Of a stretch of DNA of 64,000 nt, positions 13,192 to 28,903 are shown piece by piece; positions within the stretch are counted from its first letter, which is position 1; every line of letters starts with the position of its first letter. The stretch covers positions 128,220,822-128,284,821 of the forward strand of contig OX578147.1 in NCBI GenBank assembly GCA_951213105.1, written 5' to 3'. Source of the stretch: Amaurobius ferox. Its lineage: Eukaryota > Arthropoda > Arachnida > Araneae > Amaurobiidae. The notes below the pieces were generated by a model. That model was not told the DNA's origin. It did not search any database and worked only from the letters and a program-made list of their open reading frames with translations. Both the position numbers and the translations under genes were made by a program.

Positions 13192-16100
13192 AAATGAGAC
13201 GAAACACTAGTGCCAACTTGATATGCTTCAAAGGCAGTAAATATTCATCTTCTTCGGAATAAAGAAAACAAACACTAGTATCAACTTGATATGCTTCAAA
13301 GGCAGTAAATATTTATCTTCGTTGGAATAAATGAGACAAAACACTAGTACCAACTTGATAGGCTTCAAAGTAGTAAATATTCATCTTCTTCGGAATAAAT
13401 GAGACGAAACACTAGTACCAACTTGATATGCTTCAAAGGCAGTAAATATTCATCTTCTTCGGAATAAAGAAAACAAACACTAGTATCAACTTGATATGCT
13501 TCAAAGGCAGTAAATATTTATCTTCGTCGGAATAAATGAGACAAAACACTAGTACCAACTTGATAGGCTTTAGAGGCAGTAAATATTTATCTTCGTCGGA
13601 GTAAATGAGACAAAACACAAGTACCAACTTGATAGGCTTCAAAGTAGTGAATATTCATCTTCTTCGGAATAAAGAAAACAAACACTAGTATCAACTTGAT
13701 ATGCTTCAAAGGCAGTAAATATTTATCTTCGTCGGAGTAAATGAGACAAAACACAAGTACCAACTTGATATGCTTCAAAGGCAGTAAATATTCATCTTCT
13801 TCGGAATAAAGAAAACAAACACTAGTATCAACTTGATATGCTTCAAAGGCAGTAAATATTTATCTTCGTCGGAGTAAATGAGACAAAACACAAGTACCAA
13901 CTTGATAGGCTTCAAAGTAATAAATATTCATCTTCTTCGGAATAAATGAGACGAAACACTAGTACCAACTTGATATGCTTCAAAGGCAGTAAATATTCAT
14001 CTTCTTCGGAATAAAGAAAACAAACACTAGTGTCAACTTGATATGCTTCAAAGGCAGTAAATATTTATCTTCGTCGGAATAAATGAGACAAAACACTAGT
14101 ACCAACTTGATAGGCTTCAAAGTAGTAAATATTCATCTTCTTCGGAATAAATGAGACGAAACACTAGTACCAACTTGATATGCTTCAAAGGCAGTAAATA
14201 TTCATCTTCTTCGGAATAAAGAAAACAAACACTAGTATCAACTTGATATGCTTCAAAGGCAGTAAATATTTATCTTCGTCGGAATAAATGAGACAAAACA
14301 CTAGTACCAACTTGATAGGCTTCAAAGTAGTAAATATTCATCTTCTTCGGAATAAATGAGACGAAACACTAGTACCAACTTGATATGCTTCAAAGGCAGT
14401 AAATATTCATCTTCTTCGGAATAAAGAAAACAAACACTAGTATCAACTTGATATGCTTCAAAGGCAGTAAATATTTATCTTCGTTGGAATAAATGAGACA
14501 AAACACTAGTACCAACTTGATAGGCTTCAAAGTAGTAAATATTCATCTTCTTCGGAATAAATGAGACGAAACACTAGTACCAACTTGATATGATTCAAAG
14601 GCAGTAAATATTCATCTTCTTCGGAATAAAGAAAACAAACACTAGTATCAACTTGATATGCTTCAAAGGCAGTAAATATTTATCTTCGTCGGAATAAATG
14701 AGACAAAACACTAGTACCAACTTGATAGGCTTTAGAGGCAGTAAATATTTATCTTCGTCGGAGTAAATGAGACAAAACACAAGTACCAACTTGATAGGCT
14801 TCAAAGTAGTGAATATTCATCTTCTTCGGAATAAAGAAAACAAACACTAGTATCAACTTGATATGCTTCAAAGGCAGTAAATATTTATCTTCGTCGGAGT
14901 AAATGAGACAAAACACAAGTACCAACTTGATATGCTTCAAAGGCAGTAAATATTCATCTTCTTCGGAATAAAGAAAACAAACACTAGTATCAACTTGATA
15001 TGCTTCAAAGGCAGTAAATATTTATCTTCGTCGGAGTAAATGAGACAAAACACAAGTACCAACTTGATAGGCTTCAAAGTAGTAAATATTCATCTTCTTC
15101 GGAATAAATGAGACGAAACACTAGTGCCAACTTGATATGCTTCAAAGGCAGTAAATATTCATCTTCTTCGGAATAAAGAAAACAAACACTAGTATCAACT
15201 TGATATGCTTCAAAGGCAGTAAATATTTATCTTCGTCGGAATAAATGAGACAAAACACTAGTACCAACTTGATAGGCTTCAAAGTAGTAAATATTCATCT
15301 TCTTCGGAATAAATGAGACGAAACACTAGTACCAACTTGATATGCTTCAAAGGCAGTAAATATTCATCTTCTTCGGAATAAAGAAAACAAACACTAGTAT
15401 CAACTTGATATGCTTCAAAGGCAGTAAATATTTATCTTCGTCGGAATAAATGAGACAAAACACTAGTACCAACTTGATAGGCTTTAGAGGCAGTAAATAT
15501 TTATCTTCGTCGGAGTAAATGAGACAAAACACAAGTACCAACTTGATAGGCTTCAAAGTAGTAAATATTCATCTTCTTCGGAATAAAGAAAACAAACACT
15601 AGTATCAACTTGATATGCTTCAAAGGCAGTAAATATTTATCTTCGTCGGAGTAAATGAGACAAAACACAAGTACCAACTTGATATGCTTCAAAGACAGTA
15701 AATATTCATCTTCTTCGGAATAAAGAAAACAAACACTAGTATCAACTTGATATGCTTCAAAGGCAGTAAATATTTATCTTCGTCGGAGTAAATGAGACAA
15801 AACACAAGTACCAACTTGATAGGCTTCAAAGTAGTAAAAATTCATCTTCTTCGGAATAAATGAGACGAAACACTAGTGCCAACTTGATATGCTTCAAAGG
15901 CAGTAAATATTCATCTTCTTCGGAATAAAGAAAACAAACACTAGTATCAACTTGATATGCTTCAAAGGCAGTAAATATTTATCTTCGTCGGAATAAATGA
16001 GACAAAACACTAGTACCAACTTGATAGGCTTCAAAGTAGTAAATATTCATCTTCTTCGGAATAAATGAGACGAAACACTAGTACCAACTTGATATGCTTC

Positions 16101-19100
16101 AAAGGCAGTAAATATTCATCTTCTTCGGAATAAAGAAAACAAACACTAGTATCAACTTGATATGCTTCAAAGGCAGTAAATATTTATCTTCGTCGGAATA
16201 AATGAGACAAAACACTAGTACCAACTTGATAGGCTTCAAAGTAGTAAATATTCATCTTCTTCGGAATAAGTGAGACGAAACACTAGTACCAACTTGATAT
16301 GCTTCAAAGGCAGTAAATATTCATCTTCTTCGGAATAAAGAAAACAAACACTAGTATCAACTTGATATGCTTCAAAGGCAGTAAATATTTATCTTCGTCG
16401 GAATAAATGAGACAAAACACTAGTACCAACTTGATGGGCTTCAAAGTAGTAAATATTCATCTTCTTCGGAATAAATGAGACGAAACACTAGTACCAACTT
16501 GATATGCTTCAAAGGCAGTAAATATTCATCTTCTTCGGAATAAAGAAAACAAACACTAGTATCAACTTGATATGCTTCAAAGGCAGTAAGTATTTATCTT
16601 CGTCGGAGTATATGAGACAAAACACAAGTACCAACTTGATAGGCTTCAAAGTAGTAAATATTCATCTTCTTCGGAATTAATGAGACGAAAAACTAGTACC
16701 AACTTGATATGCTTCAAAGGCAGTAAATATTCATCTTCTTCGGAATAAAGAAAACAAACACTAGTATCAACTTGATATGCTTCAAAGGCAGTAAATATTT
16801 ATCTTCTTCGGAATAAATGAGACAAAACACTAGTACCAACTTGATAGGCTTTAGAGGCAGTAAATATTTATCTTCGTCGGAGTAAATGAGACAAAACACA
16901 AGTACCAACTTGATAGGCTTCAAAGTAGTAAATATTCATCTTCTTCGGAATAAAGAAAACAAACACTAGTATCAACTTGATATGCTTCAAAGGCAGTAAA
17001 TATTTATCTTCGTCGGAGTAAATGAGACAAAACACAAGTACCAACTTGATATGCTTCAAAGACAGTAAATATTCATCTTCTTCGGAATAAAGAAAACAAA
17101 CACTAGTATCAACTTGATATGCTTCAAAGGCAGTAAATATTTATCTTCGTCGGAGTAAATGAGACAAAAGACAAGTACCAACTTGATAGGCTTCAAAGTA
17201 GTAAATATTCATCTTCTTCGGAATAAATGAGACGAAACACTAGTGCCAACTTTATATGCTTCAAAGGCAGTAAATATTCATCTTCTTCGGAATAAAGAAA
17301 ACAAACACTAGTATCAACTTGATATGCTTCAAAGACAGTAAATATTTATCTTCGTCGGAATAAATGAGACAAAACACTAGTACCAACTTGATAGGCTTCA
17401 AAGTAGTAAATATTCATCTTCTTCGGAATAAATGAGACGAAACACTAGTACCAACTTGATATGCTTCAAAGGCAGTAAATATTCATCTTCTTCGGAATAA
17501 AGAAAACAAACACTAGTATCAACTTGATATGCTTCAAAGGCAGTAAATATTTATCTTCGTCGGAATAAATGAGACAAAACACTAGTACCAACTTGATAGG
17601 CTTCAAAGTAGTAAATATTCATCTTCTTCGGAATATATGAGACGAAACACTAGTACCAACTTGATATGCTTCAAAGGCAGTAAATATTCATCTTCTTCGG
17701 AATAAAGAAAACAAACACTAGTATCAACTTGATATGCTTCAAAGGCAGTAAATATTTATCTTCGTCGGAATAAATGAGACAAAGCACTAGTACCAACTTG
17801 ATAGGCTTCAAAGTAGTAAATATTCATCTTCTTCGGAATAAATGAGACGAAACACTAGTACCAACTTGATATGCTTCAAAGGCAGTAAATATTCATCTTC
17901 TTCGGAATAAAGAAAACAAACACTAGTATCAACTTGATATGCTTCAAAGGCAGTAAATATTTATCTTCGTCGGAATAAATGAGACAAAACACTAGTACCA
18001 ACTTGATAGGCTTCAAAGTAGTAAATATTCATCTTCTTCGGAATAAATGAGACGAAACACTAGTACCAACTTGATATGCTTCAAAGGCAGTAAATATTCA
18101 TCTTCTTCGGAATAAAGAAAACAAACACTAGTATCAACTTGATATGCTTCAAAGGCAGTAAATATTTATCTTCGTCGGAGTAAATGAGACAAAACACAAG
18201 TACCAACTTGATAGGCTTCAAAGTAGTAAATATTCATCTTCTTCGGAATAAATGAGACGAAAAACTAGTACCAACTTGATATGCTTCAAAGGCAGTAAAT
18301 ATTCATCTTCTTCGGAATAAAGAAAACAAACACTAGTATCAACTTGATATGCTTCAAAGGCAGTAAATATTTATCTTCGTCGGAGTAAATGAGACAAAAC
18401 ACAAGTACCAACTTGATAGGCTTCAAAGTAGTAAATATTCATCTTCTTCGGAATAAAGGAGACGAAAAACTAGTACCAACTTGATATGCTTCAAAGGCAG
18501 TAAATGTTCATCTTCTTCGGAATAAAGAAAACAAACACTAGTATCAACTTGATATACTTCAAAGGCAGTAAATATTTATCTTCGTCGGAGTAAATGAGAC
18601 AAAACACAAGTACCAACTTGATAGGCTTCAAAGTAGTAAATATTCATCTTCTTCGGAATAAATGAGACGAAAAACTAGTACCAACTTGATATGCTTCAAA
18701 GGCAGTAAATATTCATCTTCTTCGGAATAAAGAAAACAAACACTAGTATCAACTTGATATGCTTCAAAGGCAGTAAATATTTATCTTCGTCGGAGTAAAT
18801 GAGACAAAACACTAGTACCAACTTGATAGGCTTCAAAGTAGTAAATATTCATCTTCTTCGGAATAAATGAGACGAAACACTAGTACCAACTTGATATGCT
18901 TCAAAGGCAGTAAATATTCATCTTCTTCGGAATAAAGAAAACAAACACTAGTATCAACTTGATATGCTTCAAAGGCAGTAAATATTTATCTTCGTCGGAG
19001 TAAATGAGACAAAACACAAGTACCAACTTGATAGGCTTCAAAGTAGTAAATATTCATCTTCTTCGCAATAAATGAGACGAAACACTAGTGCCAACTTGAT

Positions 19101-22100
19101 ATGCTTCAAAGGCAGTAAATATTCATCTTCTTCGGAATAAAGAAAACAAACACTAGTATCAACTTGATATGCTTCAAAGGCAGTAAATATTTATCTTCGT
19201 TGGAATAAATGAGACAAAACACTAGTACCAACTTGATAGGCTTCAAAGTAGTAAATATTCATCTTCTTCGGAATAAATGAGACGAAACACTAGTACCAAC
19301 TTGATATGCTTCAAAGGCAGTAAATATTCATCTTCTTCGGAATAAAGAAAACAAACACTAGTATCAACTTGATATGCTTCAAAGGCAGTAAATATTTATC
19401 TTCGTCGGAATAAATGAGACAAAACACTAGTACCAACTTGATAGGCTTTAGAGGCAGTAAATATTTATCTTCGTCGGAGTAAATGAGACAAAACACAAGT
19501 ACCAACTTGATAGGCTTCAAAGTAGTGAATATTCATCTTCTTCGGAATAAAGAAAACAAACACTAGTATCAACTTGATATGCTTCAAAGGCAGTAAATAT
19601 TTATCTTCGTCGGAGTAAATGAGACAAAACACAAGTACCAACTTGATATGCTTCAAAGGCAGTAAATATTCATCTTCTTCGGAATAAAGAAAACAAACAC
19701 TAGTATCAACTTGATATGCTTCAAAGGCAGTAAATATTTATCTTCGTCGGAGTAAATGAGACAAAACACAAGTACCAACTTGATAGGCTTCAAAGTAGTA
19801 AATATTCATCTTCTTCGGAATAAAGAAAACAAACACTAGTATCAACTTGATATGCTTCAAAGGCAGTAAATATTTATCTTCGTCGGAGTAAATGAGACAA
19901 AACACAAGTACCAACTTGATATGCTTCAAAGACAGTAAATATTCATCTTCTTCGGAATAAAGAAAACAAACACTAGTATCAACTTGATATGCTTCAAAGG
20001 CAGTAAATATTTATCTTCGTCGGAGTAAATGAGACAAAACACAAGTACCAACTTGATAGGCTTCAAAGTAGTAAATATTCATCTTCTTCGGAATAAATGA
20101 GACGAAACACTAGAGCCAACTTTATATGCTTCAAAGGCAGTAAATATTCATCTTCTTCGGAATAAAGTAAACAAACACTAGTATCAACTTGATATGCTTC
20201 AAAGACAGTAAATATTTATCTTCGTCGGAATAAATGAGACAAAACACTAGTACCAACTTGATAGGCTTCAAAGTAGTAAATATTCATCTTCTTCGGAATA
20301 AATGAGACGAAACACTAGTACCAACTTGATATGCTTCAAAGGCAGTAAATATTCATCTTCTTCGGAATAAAGAAAACAAACACTAGTATCAACTTGATAT
20401 GCTTCAAAGGCAGTAAATATTTATCTTCGTCGGAATAAATGAGACAAAACACTAGTACCAACTTGATAGGCTTCAAAGTAGTAAATATTCATCTTCTTCG
20501 GAATAAATGAGACGAAACACTAGTACCAACTTGATATGCTTCAAAGGCAGTAAATATTCATCTTCTTCGGAATAAAGAAAACAAACACTAGTATCAACTT
20601 GATATGCTTCAAAGGCAGTAAATATTTATCTTCGTCGGAATAAATGAGACAAAACACTAGTACTAACTTGATAGGCTTCAAAGTAGTAAATATTCATCTT
20701 CTTCGGAATAAATGAGACGAAACACTAGTACCAACTTGATATGCTTCAAAGGCAGTAAATATTCATCTTCTTCGGAATAAAGAAAACAAACACTAGTATC
20801 AACTTGATATGCTTCAAAGGCAGTAAATATTTATCTTCGTCGGAATAAATGAGACAAAACACTAGTACCAACTTGATAGGCTTCAAAGTAGTAAATATTC
20901 ATCTTCTTCGGAATAAATGAGACGAAACACTAGTACCAACTTGATATGCTTCAAAGGCAGTAAATATTCATCTTCTTCGGAATAAAGAAAACAAACACTA
21001 GTATCAACTTGATATGCTTCAAAGGCAGTAAATATTTATCTTCGTCGGAATAAATGAGACAAAACACTAGTACCAACTTGATAGGCTTTAGAGGCAGTAA
21101 ATATTTATCTTCGTCGGAGTAAATGAGACAAAACACAAGTACCAACTTGATAGGCTTCAAAGTAGTAAATATTCATCTTCTTCGGAATAAAGAAAACAAA
21201 CACTAGTATCAACTTGATATGCTTCAAAGGCAGTAAATATTTATCTTCGTCGGAGTAAATGAGACAAAACACAAGTACCAACTTGATATGCTTCAAAGGC
21301 AGTAAATATTCATCTTCTTCGGAATAAAGAAAACAAACACTAGTATCAACTTGATATGCTTCAAAGGCAGTAAATATTTATCTTCGTCGGAGTAAATGAG
21401 ACAAAACACAAGTACCAACTTGATAGGCTTCAAAGTAGTAAATATTCATCTTCTTCGCAATAAATGAGACGAAACACTAGTGCCAACTTGATATGCTTCA
21501 AAGGCAGTAAATATTCATCTTCTTCGGAATAAAGAAAACAAACACTAGTATCAACTTGATATGCTTCAAAGGCAGTAAATATTTATCTTCGTTGGAATAA
21601 ATGAGACAAAACACTAGTACCAACTTGATAGGCTTCAAAGTAGTAAATATTCATCTTCTTCGGAATAAATGAGACGAAACACTAGTACCAACTTGATATG
21701 CTTCAAAGGCAGTAAATATTCATCTTCTTCGGAATAAAGAAAACAAACACTAGTATCAACTTGATATGCTTCAAAGGCAGTAAATATTTATCTTCGTCGG
21801 AATAAATGAGACAAAACACTAGTACCAACTTGATAGGCTTTAGAGGCAGTAAATATTTATCTTCGTCGGAGTAAATGAGACAAAACACAAGTACCAACTT
21901 GATAGGCTTCAAAGTAGTGAATATTCATCTTCTTCGGAATAAAGAAAACAAACACTAGTATCAACTTGATATGCTTCAAAGGCAGTAAATATTTATCTTC
22001 GTCGGAGTAAATGAGACAAAACACAAGTACCAACTTGATATGCTTCAAAGGCAGTAAATATTCATCTTCTTCGGAATAAAGAAAACAAACACTAGTATCA

Positions 22101-22998
22101 ACTTGATATGCTTCAAAGGCAGTAAATATTTATCTTCGTCGGAGTAAATGAGACAAAACACAAGTACCAACTTGATAGGCTTCAAAGTAGTAAATATTCA
22201 TCTTCTTCGGAATAAATGAGACGAAACACTAGTACCAACTTGATATGCTTCAAAGGCAGTAAATATTCATCTTCTTCGGAATAAAGAAAACAAACACTAG
22301 TATCAACTTGATATGCTTCAAAGGCAGTAAATATTTATCTTCGTCGGAATAAATGAGACAAAACACTAGTACCAACTTGATAGGCTTCAAAGTAGTAAAT
22401 ATTCATCTTCTTCGGAATAAATGAGACGAAACACTAGTACCAACTTGATATGCTTCAAAGGCAGTAAATATTCATCTTCTTCGGAATAAAGAAAACAAAC
22501 ACTAGTATCAACTTGATATGCTTCAAAGGCAGTAAATATTTATCTTCGTCGGAATAAATGAGACAAAACACTAGTACCAACTTGATAGGCTTCAAAGTAG
22601 TAAATATTCATCTTCTTCGGAATAAATGAGACGAAACACTAGTACCAACTTGATATGCTTCAAAGGCAGTAAATATTCATCTTCTTCGGAATAAAGAAAA
22701 CAAACACTAGTATCAAATTGATATGCTTCAAAGGCAGTAAATATTTATCTTCGTCGGAATAAATGAGACAAAACACTAGTACCAACTTGATAGGCTTCAA
22801 AGTAGTAAATATTCATCTTCTTCGGAATAAATGAGACGAAACACTAGTACCAACTTGATATGTTTCAAAGGCAGTAAATATTCATCTTCTTCGGAATAAA
22901 GAAAACAAACACTAGTATCAACTTGATATGCTTCAAAGGCAGTAAATATTTATCTTCGTCGGAATAAATGAGACAAAACACTAGTACCAACTTGATAG
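13192..22998. repeat. Second, partial copy of the 13,191-bp super-repeat
   Basis: This stretch matches 1-9,807 at a constant offset of 13,191, including the private variant CAAATTGATA at 9,523 and 22,714. The first difference I noticed near the end is C at 9,672 versus T at 22,863. The copies then part at about 9,807/22,998, where the first copy continues with C and this one switches to a D monomer. That switch is the signature of an unequal exchange joint. Confidence 0.9.
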
Positions 22999-25900
22999 GC
23001 TTTAGAGGCAGTAAATATTTATCTTCGTCGGAGTAAATGAGACAAAACACAAGTACCAACTTGATAGGCTTCAAAGTAGTAAATATTCATCTTCTTCGGA
23101 ATAAAGAAAACAAACACTAGTATCAACTTGATATGCTTCAAAGGCAGTAAATATTTATCTTCGTCGGAGTAAATGAGACAAAACACAAGTACCAACTTGA
23201 TATGCTTCAAAGGCAGTAAATATTCATCTTCTTCGGAATAAAGAAAACAAACACTAGTATCAACTTGATATGCTTCAAAGGCAGTAAATATTTATCTTCG
23301 TCGGAGTAAATGAGACAAAACACAAGTACCAACTTGATAGGCTTCAAAGTAGTAAATATTCATCTTCTTCGCAATAAATGAGACGAAACACTAGTGCCAA
23401 CTTGATATGCTTCAAAGGCAGTAAATATTCATCTTCTTCGGAATAAAGAAAACAAACACTAGTATCAACTTGATATGCTTCAAAGGCAGTAAATATTTAT
23501 CTTCGTTGGAATAAATGAGACAAAACACTAGTACCAACTTGATAGGCTTCAAAGTAGTAAATATTCATCTTCTTCGGAATAAATGAGACGAAACACTAGT
23601 ACCAACTTGATATGCTTCAAAGGCAGTAAATATTCATCTTCTTCGGAATAAAGAAAACAAACACTAGTATCAACTTGATATGCTTCAAAGGCAGTAAATA
23701 TTTATCTTCTTCGGAATAAATGAGACGAAACACTAGTGCCAACTTGATATGCTTCAAAGGCAGTAAATATTCATCTTCTTCGGAATAAAGAAAACAAACA
23801 CTAGTACCAACTTGATATGCTTCAAAGGCAGTAAATATTCATCTTCTTCGGAATAAAGAAAACAAACACTAGTATCAACTTGATATGCTTCAAAGGCAGT
23901 AAATATTTATCTTCGTCGGAATAAATGAGACAAAACACTAGTACCAACTTGATAGGCTTTAGAGGCAGTAAATATTTATCTTCGTCGGAGTAAATGAGAC
24001 AAAACACAAGTACCAACTTGATAGGCTTCAAAGTAGTGAATATTCATCTTCTTCGGAATAAAGAAAACAAACACTAGTATCAACTTGATATGCTTCAAAG
24101 GCAGTAAATATTTATCTTCGTCGGAGTAAATGAGACAAAACACAAGTACCAACTTGATATGCTTCAAAGGCAGTAAATATTCATCTTCTTCGGAATAAAG
24201 AAAACAAACACTAGTATCAACTTGATATGCTTCAAAGGCAGTAAATATTTATCTTCGTCGGAGTAAATGAGACAAAACACAAGTACCAACTTGATAGGCT
24301 TCAAAGTAGTAAATATTCATCTTCTTCGGAATAAATGAGACGAAACACTAGTACCAACTTGATATGCTTCAAAGGCAGTAAATATTCATCTTCTTCGGAA
24401 TAAAGAAAACAAACACTAGTATCAACTTGATATGCTTCAAAGGCAGTAAATATTTATCTTCGTCGAAATAAATGAGACAAAACACTAGTACCAACTTGAT
24501 AGGCTTCAAAGTAGTAAATATTCATCTTCTTCGGAATAAATGAGACGAAACACTAGTACCAACTTGATATGCTTCAAAGGCAGTAAATATTCATCTTCTT
24601 CGGAATAAAGAAAACAAACACTAGTATCAACTTGATATGCTTCAAAGGCAGTAAATATTTATCTTCGTCGGAATAAATGAGACAAAACACTAGTACCAAC
24701 TTGATAGGCTTCAAAGTAGTAAATATTCATCTTCTTCGGAATAAATGAGACGAAACACTAGTACCAACTTGATATGCTTCAAAGGCAGTAAATATTCATC
24801 TTCTTCGGAATAAAGAAAACAAACACTAGTATCAACTTGATATGCTTCAAAGGCAGTAAATATTTATCTTCGTCGGAATAAATGAGACAAAACACTAGTA
24901 CCAACTTGATAGGCTTCAAAGTAGTAAATATTCATCTTCTTCGGAATAAATGAGACGAAACACTAGTACCAACTTGATATGTTTCAAAGGCAGTAAATAT
25001 TCATCTTCTTCGGAATAAAGAAAACAAACACTAGTATCAACTTGATATGCTTCAAAGGCAGTAAATATTTATCTTCGTCGGAATAAATGAGACAAAACAC
25101 TAGTACCAACTTGATAGGCTTTAGAGGCAGTAAATATTTATCTTCGTCGGAGTAAATGAGACAAAACACAAGTACCAACTTGATAGGCTTCAAAGTAGTA
25201 AATATTCATCTTCTTCGGAATAAAGAAAACAAACACTAGTATCAACTTGATATGCTTCAAAGGCAGTAAATATTTATCTTCGTCGGAGTAAATGAGACAA
25301 AACACAAGTACCAACTTGATATGCTTCAAAGGCAGTAAATATTCATCTTCTTCGGAATAAAGAAAACAAACACTAGTATCAACTTGATATGCTTCAAAGG
25401 CAGTAAATATTTATCTTCGTCGGAGTAAATGAGACAAAACACAAGTACCAACTTGATAGGCTTCAAAGTAGTAAATATTCATCTTCTTCGCAATAAATGA
25501 GACGAAACACTAGTGCCAACTTGATATGCTTCAAAGGCAGTAAATATTCATCTTCTTCGGAATAAAGAAAACAAACACTAGTATCAACTTGATATGCTTC
25601 AAAGGCAGTAAATATTTATCTTCGTTGGAATAAATGAGACAAAACACTAGTACCAACTTGATAGGCTTCAAAGTAGTAAATATTCATCTTCTTCGGAATA
25701 AATGAGACGAAACACTAGTACCAACTTGATATGCTTCAAAGGCAGTAAATATTCATCTTCTTCGGAATAAAGAAAACAAACACTAGTATCAACTTGATAT
25801 GCTTCAAAGGCAGTAAATATTTATCTTCGTCGGAATAAATGAGACAAAACACTAGTACCAACTTGATAGGCTTTAGAGGCAGTAAATATTTATCTTCGTC

Positions 25901-28900
25901 GGAGTAAATGAGACAAAACACAAGTACCAACTTGATAGGCTTCAAAGTAGTAAATATTCATCTTCTTCGGAATAAAGAAAACAAACACTAGTATCAACTT
26001 GATATGCTTCAAAGGCAGTAAATATTTATCTTCGTCGGAGTAAATGAGACAAAACACAAGTACCAACTTGATATGCTTCAAAGACAGTAAATATTCATCT
26101 TCTTCGGAATAAAGAAAACAAACACTAGTATCAACTTGATATGCTTCAAAGGCAGTAAATATTTATCTTCGTCGGAGTAAATGAGACAAAACACAAGTAC
26201 CAACTTGATAGGCTTCAAAGTAGTAAAAATTCATCTTCTTCGGAATAAATGAGACGAAACACTAGTGCCAACTTGATATGCTTCAAAGGCAGTAAATATT
26301 CATCTTCTTCGGAATAAAGAAAACAAACACTAGTATCAACTTGATATGCTTCAAAGGCAGTAAATATTTATCTTCGTCGGAATAAATGAGACAAAACACT
26401 AGTACCAACTTGATAGGCTTCAAAGTAGTAAATATTCATCTTCTTCGGAATAAATGAGACGAAACACTAGTACCAACTTGATATGCTTCAAAGGCAGTAA
26501 ATATTCATCTTCTTCGGAATAAAGAAAACAAACACTAGTATCAACTTGATATGCTTCAAAGGCAGTAAATATTTATCTTCGTCGGAATAAATGAGACAAA
26601 ACACTAGTACCAACTTGATAGGCTTCAAAGTAGTAAATATTCATCTTCTTCGGAATAAGTGAGACGAAACACTAGTACCAACTTGATATGCTTCAAAGGC
26701 AGTAAATATTCATCTTCTTCGGAATAAAGAAAACAAACACTAGTATCAACTTGATATGCTTCAAAGGCAGTAAATATTTATCTTCGTCGGAATAAATGAG
26801 ACAAAACACTAGTACAAACTTGATGGGCTTCAAAGTAGTAAATATTCATCTTCTTCGGAATAAATGAGACGAAACACTAGTACCAACTTGATATGCTTCA
26901 AAGGCAGTAAATATTCATCTTCTTCGGAATAAAGAAAACAAACACTAGTATCAACTTGATATGCTTCAAAGGCAGTAAGTATTTATCTTCGTCGGAGTAT
27001 ATGAGACAAAACACAAGTACCAACTTGATAGGCTTCAAAGTAGTAAATATTCATCTTCTTCGGAATTAATGAGACGAAAAACTAGTACCAACTTGATATG
27101 CTTCAAAGGCAGTAAATATTCATCTTCTTCGGAATAAAGAAAACAAACACTAGTATCAACTTGATATGCTTCAAAGGCAGTAAATATTTATCTTCGTCGG
27201 AATAAATGAGACAAAACACTAGTACCAACTTGATAGGCTTTAGAGGCAGTAAATATTTATCTTCGTCGGAGTAAATGAGACAAAACACAAGTACCAACTT
27301 GATAGGCTTCAAAGTAGTGAATATTCATCTTCTTCGGAATAAAGAAAACAAACACTAGTATCAACTTGATATGCTTCAAAGGCAGTAAATATTTATCTTC
27401 GTCGGAGTAAATGAGACAAAACACAAGTACCAACTTGATATGCTTCAAAGGCAGTAAATATTCATCTTCTTCGGAATAAAGAAAACAAACACTAGTATCA
27501 ACTTGATATGCTTCAAAGGCAGTAAATATTTATCTTCGTCGGAGTAAATGAGACAAAACACAAGTACCAACTTGATAGGCTTCAAAGTAGTAAATATTCA
27601 TCTTCTACGGAATAAATGAGACGAAACACTAGTACCAACTTGATATGCTTCAAAGGCAGTAAATATTCATCTTCTTCGGAATAAAGAAAACAAACACTAG
27701 TATCAACTTGATATGCTTCAAAGGCAGTAAATATTTATCTTCGTCGGAATAAATGAGACAAAACACTAGTACCAACTTGATAGGCTTCAAAGTAGTAAAT
27801 ATTCATCTTCTTCGGAATAAATGAGACGAAACACTAGTACCAACTTGATATGCTTCAAAGGCAGTAAATATTCATCTTCTTCGGAATAAAGAAAACAAAC
27901 ACTAGTATCAACTTGATATGCTTCAAAGGCAGTAAATATTTATCTTCGTCGGAATAAATGAGACAAAACACTAGTACCAACTTGATAGGCTTCAAAGTAG
28001 TAAATATTCATCTTCTTCGGAATAAATGAGACGAAACACTAGTACCAACTTGATATGCTTCAAAGGCAGTAAATATTCATCTTCTTCGGAATAAAGAAAA
28101 CAAACACTAGTATCAACTTGATATGCTTCAAAGGCAGTAAATATTTATCTTCGTCGGAATAAATGAGACAAAACACTAGTACCAACTTGATAGGCTTCAA
28201 AGTAGTAAATATTCATCTTCTTCGGAATAAATGAGACGAAACACTAGTACCAACTTGATATGTTTCAAAGGCAGTAAATATTCATCTTCTTCGGAATAAA
28301 GAAAACAAACACTAGTATCAACTTGATATGCTTCAAAGGCAGTAAATATTTATCTTCGTCGGAATAAATGAGACAAAACACTAGTACCAACTTGATAGGC
28401 TTTAGAGGCAGTAAATATTTATCTTCGTCGGAGTAAATGAGACAAAACACAAGTACCAACTTGATAGGCTTCAAAGTAGTAAATATTCATCTTCTTCGGA
28501 ATAAAGAAAACAAACACTAGTATCAACTTGATATGCTTCAAAGGCAGTAAATATTTATCTTCGTCGGAGTAAATGAGACAAAACACAAGTACCAACTTGA
28601 TATGCTTCAAAGGCAGTAAATATTCATCTTCTTCGGAATAAAGAAAACAAACACTAGTATCAACTTGATATGCTTCAAAGGCAGTAAATATTTATCTTCG
28701 TCGGAGTAAATGAGACAAAACACAAGTACCAACTTGATAGGCTTCAAAGTAGTAAATATTCATCTTCTTCGCAATAAATGAGACGAAACACTAGTGCCAA
28801 CTTGATATGCTTCAAAGGCAGTAAATATTCATCTTCTTCGGAATAAAGAAAACAAACACTAGTATCAACTTGATATGCTTCAAAGGCAGTAAATATTTAT

Positions 28901-28903
28901 CTT

